Source: Parabacteroides acidifaciens
GTDB lineage: Bacteria; Bacteroidota; Bacteroidia; Bacteroidales; Tannerellaceae
Length of the DNA stretch: 64,000 nucleotides
Direction: 5' to 3'
Assembly: GCF_003363715.1 (NCBI RefSeq)
Contig: NZ_QREV01000017.1
Span: 23,897 to 87,896 of the forward strand
Shown: positions 60,245-64,000 of the stretch, one piece after another
Numbering within the stretch: the stretch's first letter is position 1
Layout: each line of letters opens with the position of its first letter
Position numbers and translations under genes: made by a program
The notes under the pieces: generated by a model
What the model saw: the letters and a program-made list of their open reading frames with translations, nothing else
Database searches by the model: none
What the model was told of the DNA's origin: nothing

Positions 60245-61747
60245 TTATTCAAAAGCACCCATGCGGAGCGCGTTCACCTCACGTTCGTTCAGATAACGCC
60301 ACTTTCCACGTCCCAGGTTCTTTTTGGTCAGGCCGGCAAAATAGACACGGTCCAGTTTAATCACATGATAGCCGAGTGATTCGAAAATACGGCGTACGAT
60401 ACGGTTACGTCCGGAGTGGATTTCGATACCGACCTGGCTCTTATCCTCTTCGCTTGCGTAACTGATTGCGTCGGCATGGATTTCTCCGTCTTCCAGTTCC
60501 AATCCGTTAGCGATCTTTTCCATATCTTCGATAGACACGTTCTTATCCAACCATACGTGGTAGATCTTTTTCTTCTTGAATGACGGATGAGTCAGCTTGG
60601 AAGCCAGATCGCCATCGTTAGTCAACAGCAGTACACCTGTCGTATTGCGGTCCAGACGGCCTACCGGATAAATACGTTCCTGGCAAGCGTTCTTTACCAA
60701 ATCCATAACAGTCAGACGTTCCTGCGGGTCGTCGGATGTCGTCACGCAATTCTTCGGCTTATTCAGCACGATATACACCTTGCTTTCGATCTGAACCGGC
60801 TGTTCGTTGAACAACACCTTATCCTGGCGTGTGATCTTCGTACCCAATTCAGTTACCACCACGTCGTTAACCTTAACGGCACCAGCCTGGATAAATTCAT
60901 CTGCCTCGCGACGTGAACAAACACCAGCGTTAGACAAGAACTTATTCAAACGGATCGGTTCGTTCGGATCAGCCAACACTTCCTTATACTTCAACTGCTT
61001 CTGGAAGTTGTACTTCGCATTCGGATTATAATCACCCGTACGGCGATTATTGTTCGGACGTCTGTTATTATTATAACCGCCACGTCCGCCACCGCCATTA
61101 TTGCCATAAGGACGGTTGTTACCGTATGAAGGTCTGCCGCCGCGATTATCACGGTTGTCGTAAGGCGAACTTACGCGGGTATCCCCTACACGCGGTCTTC
61201 TTTTCTTTACGCCGTCACCCGAAACACCTTCACCGGCCGGAGTAGCAGAGTATGCTTTGCCCCTGTCTTCATAGTTGCTGGGACGAGTCGGACGATTGTA
61301 CGGACGATCACCATAGGACGGACGATCACCGCCATAAGAGCGGTCATTGCCGTAAGAAGGACGATCATTTCCGTAAGACGGACGATTGTTTCCATAAGAA
61401 GGTCTGTTGTTGTAACCTCCTTCACGATTGTTACCATAGCCACGGTTTCCACCATTGTCGCGGTTATACGGTTTATTGTAACCGCCACCTTCGCGGTTAT
61501 CATACGTACGCGGGCGACTCGGTCTGTCCCCATAAGAAGAGCGGTTGTCCCCATAAGAGTTATAACCGCCACGGTCATCCCGAGTTGGACGGTTATACGG
61601 TCTCCGTTCATAGTTGTTTCCTTCAGGTCTGTTATAACCTTGATTGTAAGGTCTTCTTTCAGAATCCTGGTCTGTGTTTTCCCGTCTGATACTTGGTATC
61701 ACCTTTCTTGGACGCGGTTGAGATTCATCTCTTTCTTCTGTGCTCAT
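60245..61747 (-). CDS. RsuA/RluB-family pseudouridine synthase with long disordered N-terminus
   Basis: 500 residues, about twice the RsuA/RluB norm. Residues 1-255 are low-complexity, rich in Arg, Gly, Asn, Tyr and Pro, with repeats of RPSYGN(N/D) (about 115-150), RPYNRPTR and GGGGRGGYNNNRR: an RGG-like RNA-binding tail. An S4 RNA-binding domain follows (about 263-310: RLNKFLSNAGVCSRREADEF) and then the synthase domain with the catalytic Asp in YPVGRLDRNTTGVLLLTND (about 367) and ITHP-like LTHPSFKKKKIYHVWL. It modifies uridine in rRNA. It sits between purB and asnS. Confidence 0.92.
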   Translation of the reverse strand: MSTEERDESQPRPRKVIPSIRRENTDQDSERRPYNQGYNRPEGNNYERRPYNRPTRDDRGGYNSYGDNRSSYGDRPSRPRTYDNREGGGYNKPYNRDNGGNRGYGNNREGGYNNRPSYGNNRPSYGNDRPSYGNDRSYGGDRPSYGDRPYNRPTRPSNYEDRGKAYSATPAGEGVSGDGVKKRRPRVGDTRVSSPYDNRDNRGGRPSYGNNRPYGNNGGGGRGGYNNNRRPNNNRRTGDYNPNAKYNFQKQLKYKEVLADPNEPIRLNKFLSNAGVCSRREADEFIQAGAVKVNDVVVTELGTKITRQDKVLFNEQPVQIESKVYIVLNKPKNCVTTSDDPQERLTVMDLVKNACQERIYPVGRLDRNTTGVLLLTNDGDLASKLTHPSFKKKKIYHVWLDKNVSIEDMEKIANGLELEDGEIHADAISYASEEDKSQVGIEIHSGRNRIVRRIFESLGYHVIKLDRVYFAGLTKKNLGRGKWRYLNEREVNALRMGAFE

Positions 61748-61808
61748 TTGTTGTAAATTAAATGATAATTAACTACTTGGTAACCTCACGGCTACCCATT
61801 GTTTCTCA

Positions 61809-63158
61809 CTAAATACCTGTATAATTATGCGGCGTTATCGCCTTTAATTCTGCTTTAACGGCATCGCTAACCTGCAACTGATCGATAAAATCACTGATCG
61901 ATCCGGCAGTAATGCCTTCGTTTGTACGGGTTAAGGCTTTCAATGCTTCGTAAGGTTTCGGATATCCTTCACGACGAAGAATAGTCTGAATGCCTTCGGC
62001 CACCACAGCCCAGCAGTTATCCAAATCCCGGTACAACGCTTTCTCGTTCAATAACAACTTACCCAGTCCTTTTGTTAAGCTTTTGAATGCTATTTCAATA
62101 TGGGCCATGGGTACACCGACATTACGAAGCACCGTAGAGTCTGTCAAGTCGCGCTGCAAACGCGAAATCGGCAACTTCATCGCCAGATGTGTCAAGATAG
62201 CATTTGCCATACCCAAGTTGCCTTCTGCGTTTTCGAAGTCGATCGGGTTTACCTTATGCGGCATGGCGGAAGATCCCACCTCGCCGGCTTTGATCTTCTG
62301 TTTGAAATATTCCATCGAAACATACTGCCAGAAGTCGCGGCACAGGTCGATCAGGATCGTATCGATCCGTTTCATTCCGTCGAAAATAGCAGCCAGGTTG
62401 TCGTAGTTGGAAATCTGCGTGGTCCATTCCTCACGGCTCAGCCCTAACACTTCATTCACAAACTTATTTCCAAATGCCTTCCAGTCATATCCCGGGTAAG
62501 CCACATGATGCGCATTGAAGTTACCGGTTGCCCCGCCGAACTTGGCAGAAACAGGTGTCGCTTTCAACAGCTTCACCTGCTGTTCCAAACGGTAAACGAA
62601 CACCATCACTTCCTTCCCCAACCGAGTCGGAGAAGCCGGTTGCCCGTGTGTCTTGGCCAACATGGAAACCTCCGCCCAGTCTTCGGCATATTTCTTCAAC
62701 ATGTCGATCACTTCCTGCAAGCCGGGGTAGTACACCTCGTTCAGTGCATCCTTGATAGACAAGGGGACAGAAGTATTGTTAATATCCTGTGAGGTCAATC
62801 CGAAATGGATAAATTCCTTATACTCCTGCAAAGACAACTGATCAAACTTTTCCTTAATAAAATATTCAACTGCCTTTACATCATGGTTTGTTACGCTCTC
62901 GATCTCCTTAATGCGGGTTGCGTCCTCAACTGAAAACTCACGGTAAATTTTCCGCAAAGCCTCTTTGTTCTCCGCAGTAGCCAAAGCTTGAAGCTGCGGG
63001 AGAAACTCGGACAGAGTAATAAAATACTCTATCTCCACCTGCACTCTATACTTGATGAGTGCATATTCTGAAAAGTAAGCCGCCAGGTTCTCGGCTTTAT
63101 TTCTGTATCGCCCGTCTACAGGCGAAATTGCTGTCAGTGTCGAAAATATCATATACAT
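61809..63158 (-). CDS. purB: Adenylosuccinate lyase
   Basis: 449 residues from the ATG at 63158; an ATG at 63152 (MIFSTLTAISPVDGRYR) is equally possible and fits the family N-terminus better. Fumarase/aspartase superfamily: AISPVDGRYR, catalytic His in AKTHGQPASPTRLG (about 170), and the signature loop SSAMPHKVNPIDFENAEGNL (about 292-311). It removes fumarate from SAICAR and from adenylosuccinate in purine synthesis. Gene order purB, pseudouridine synthase, asnS on one strand with gaps of 61 and 69 bp suggests one transcription unit. Confidence 0.97.
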   Translation of the reverse strand: MYMIFSTLTAISPVDGRYRNKAENLAAYFSEYALIKYRVQVEIEYFITLSEFLPQLQALATAENKEALRKIYREFSVEDATRIKEIESVTNHDVKAVEYFIKEKFDQLSLQEYKEFIHFGLTSQDINNTSVPLSIKDALNEVYYPGLQEVIDMLKKYAEDWAEVSMLAKTHGQPASPTRLGKEVMVFVYRLEQQVKLLKATPVSAKFGGATGNFNAHHVAYPGYDWKAFGNKFVNEVLGLSREEWTTQISNYDNLAAIFDGMKRIDTILIDLCRDFWQYVSMEYFKQKIKAGEVGSSAMPHKVNPIDFENAEGNLGMANAILTHLAMKLPISRLQRDLTDSTVLRNVGVPMAHIEIAFKSLTKGLGKLLLNEKALYRDLDNCWAVVAEGIQTILRREGYPKPYEALKALTRTNEGITAGSISDFIDQLQVSDAVKAELKAITPHNYTGI

Positions 63159-63174
63159 TATTAATATGGAGCTG

Positions 63175-63182
63175 CAAAGTTA
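63175..63182 (-). promoter_or_regulatory. -7 box of the purB promoter
   Basis: Minus-strand TAACTTTG matches TAnnTTTG, about 16 bp before the ATG at 63158. Confidence 0.6.
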
Positions 63183-63242
63183 CTATAAATCTTAATACAT
63201 ATAGGTAGAGAAGTAGTTTTTTTCTACTTTTTCTCTAAAATA

Positions 63243-63273
63243 TTTGGAGGTAATAAAAAAAGCCGTATCTTTG
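63243..63273 (+). promoter_or_regulatory. Promoter of the tRNA-Val cluster
   Basis: TTTG at 63243-63246 and TATCTTTG at 63266-63273 are 19 bp apart, the expected -33/-7 spacing. The first tRNA begins at 63324. Confidence 0.75.
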
Positions 63274-63323
63274 CAGCGCTTTAGAGAGATAGAGCGTACA
63301 ACTTTACTTAATGAAGAATGAAA

Positions 63324-63398
63324 GGGCGTTTAGCTCAGCTGGTTCAGAGCATCTGCCTTACAAGCAGAGGGTCGGCGGTTCGAATCCGTCAACGCCCA
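63324..63398 (+). tRNA. tRNA-Val (anticodon TAC), copy 1
   Basis: 75 nt. GGGCGTT pairs with AACGCCC; anticodon stem-loop TCTGC-CTTACAA-GCAGA carries TAC; T-arm GGCGGTTCGAATCCGTC. The CCA end is not encoded. Confidence 0.97.
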
Positions 63399-63425
63399 CC
63401 TTTCATAACGAATTGATTTCACTTT

Positions 63426-63500
63426 GGGCGTTTAGCTCAGCTGGTTCAGAGCATCTGCCTTACAAGCAGAGGGTCGGCGGTTCGAATCCGTCAACGCCCA
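63426..63500 (+). tRNA. tRNA-Val (anticodon TAC), copy 2
   Basis: Identical to copy 1 over 75 nt. The 27-bp spacer contains AATTGATTTCAC, which recurs in the next spacer, so spacer and tRNA were duplicated together. Confidence 0.97.
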
Positions 63501-63526
63501 CTCACTACCAAATTGATTTCACATTC

Positions 63527-63601
63527 GGGCGTTTAGCTCAGCTGGTTCAGAGCATCTGCCTTACAAGCAGAGGGTCGGCGGTTCGAATCCGTCAACGCCC
63601 A
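63527..63601 (+). tRNA. tRNA-Val (anticodon TAC), copy 3
   Basis: Identical to copies 1 and 2. A terminator follows 14 bp later. Confidence 0.97.
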
Positions 63602-63614
63602 CCATTTAATAGAG

Positions 63615-63647
63615 AGCAATCATGATTTGCATGATTGCTTTTTTTAT
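63615..63647 (+). terminator. Terminator of the tRNA-Val cluster
   Basis: AGCAATCATG and CATGATTGCT are perfect complements, loop ATTTG, followed by seven T. Confidence 0.92.
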
Positions 63648-63708
63648 TTTCCCAACCAACACAAAAGAACACCTTACTCTCCCGCTATTTAAAAGAAAAG
63701 GCTAAACA

Positions 63709-63751
63709 CAACCAAAAAAGGCCGGAACAGAGTTCCAGCCTTTTTTGGTTG
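63709..63751. terminator. Second, bidirectional terminator-like hairpin
   Basis: CAACCAAAAAAGGC pairs with GCCTTTTTTGGTTG, with inner GGAAC/GTTCC around AGA. No gene lies between it and the tRNA terminator, so it may end a transcript coming from the right. Confidence 0.7.
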
Positions 63752-63846
63752 TATAAACATGAATGCAAATTGAAAAATCCGGATCCATCACAGCATGTCA
63801 TTTTGCGTTCCCTTCCAACTTTCAACTCTTAACTTTCAACTATCCG

Positions 63847-63945
63847 GGGGGGCTTATTGTATAAAACGCATTTTTCAAGCTCGAAAGGCATCCGAAACTC
63901 AATAAATGTTAATCCGCTTTTTTGACCTCAAAAAGGGACTTTTTC
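63847..63945 (+). repeat. Conserved array leader, copy 2
   Basis: GGGGGGCTTATTGTATAAAA, then CGCATTTTT, GAAAGGCATCCGAAAC, AATGTTAATC and AAAAAGGGACTTTTTCCT align with the leader at 42470-42568 in the opposite orientation. The left boundary follows a TTTCAACT-type spacer. Confidence 0.85.
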
Positions 63946-64000
63946 CTCTTTTTCGAGCGTTTCCAGCAATTACGACCGTCCTCTTTGCCATTACGACCGT
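63946..64000 (+). repeat. Beginning of a second 21-bp array, cut by window end
   Basis: TTACGACCGT occurs at 63970 and 63991, exactly 21 bp apart, with CCTCTTTGCCA between. Read on the other strand the unit begins CAAAGAGGACGG, the same CAAAG start as the array at 42325-42510. The array continues outside the window. Confidence 0.75.

Noticed and set aside
63311..63625. Plus-strand frame of 104 codons with three near-identical repeats
   Set aside because: The repeats are the three tRNA-Val genes read as protein.

Overview
The window is a chromosomal segment from a member of the Bacteroidales, most likely Parabacteroides or a close relative in the Tannerellaceae. The evidence is a SusC/SusD pair with an ECF sigma/FecR module, a PorQ-type type IX secretion protein next to cmk-ispH-pfkA, DUF1573 and DUF4974 proteins, and many copies of the Bacteroidetes -7 promoter box TAnnTTTG a short distance upstream of start codons. 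The species assignment is inference; no rRNA gene is present.

Layout. 1-9.8 kb: a glycan-uptake locus with a SusD lipoprotein (cut by the window edge), SusC with an N-terminal STN domain, FecR anti-sigma factor, a divergently oriented ECF sigma factor, and a 1262-residue protein carrying two GH97 modules. 9.9-15.8 kb: a five-gene efflux operon (ATPase, two MacB/FtsX-like permeases, HlyD-type adaptor, TolC). 16-22.4 kb: small housekeeping or unknown enzymes (YjbR, GNAT, PurT, a 5'-truncated Rpn-type nuclease, MBL hydrolase, VOC protein, ROK glucokinase, Nudix). 22.4-30 kb: a 1000-residue TPR protein paired with an outer-membrane beta-barrel protein, a MATE transporter and an O-acetylhomoserine sulfhydrylase-type enzyme. 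30-33.6 kb: a small unknown gene preceded by a long rod-shaped RNA candidate (6S-like), aldose epimerase lipoprotein, thyA and folA. 33.6-39.3 kb: one giant alpha-2-macroglobulin-like gene. 39.5-42.8 kb: an AT-rich accessory island with two small envelope proteins, a DUF4143-type ATPase, a DUF1016 gene remnant and a repeat array. 42.8-50.9 kb: two DUF1573 proteins, MeaB, a phosphoesterase/PQQ-propeller fusion, pfkA, ispH and cmk. 51-57.5 kb: PorQ, TonB, polyprenyl synthase, TatD, tRNA-Ser and an ExbB/unknown/ExbD/ExbD operon. 57.5-63.2 kb: GNAT, Lrp/AsnC, asnS, an RsuA/RluB-type pseudouridine synthase with a long disordered N-terminus, and purB. 63.3-64 kb: three identical tRNA-Val(UAC) genes and the beginning of a second repeat array.

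The most unusual content is non-coding. Two loci (about 42.3-42.6 kb, and 63.85 kb to the window end) share a conserved leader of about 100 bp followed by degenerate tandem units with an exact 21-bp period. Two other intergenic loci (16.01-16.11 kb and 50.96-51.05 kb) carry tandem palindromic units with an exact 22-bp period, bounded by inverted half-units TTGTCCG/CGGACAA; the layout is the same but the palindrome core differs between loci. A third repeat type, a 28-bp perfect palindrome, lies in frame inside the alpha-2-macroglobulin gene, with a partial second copy about 260 bp downstream. Copies of a foldback element of about 100 bp flank the phosphoesterase gene. None of these looks like an insertion sequence or a classical CRISPR array.

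Functionally the window links outer-membrane nutrient import (SusCD, TonB, ExbB/ExbD), envelope efflux and surface defence (MacB-like, A2M) with central metabolism (PfkA, PurT, PurB, ThyA, FolA, AsnS). Function calls rest on recognised motifs and were not checked by database search.
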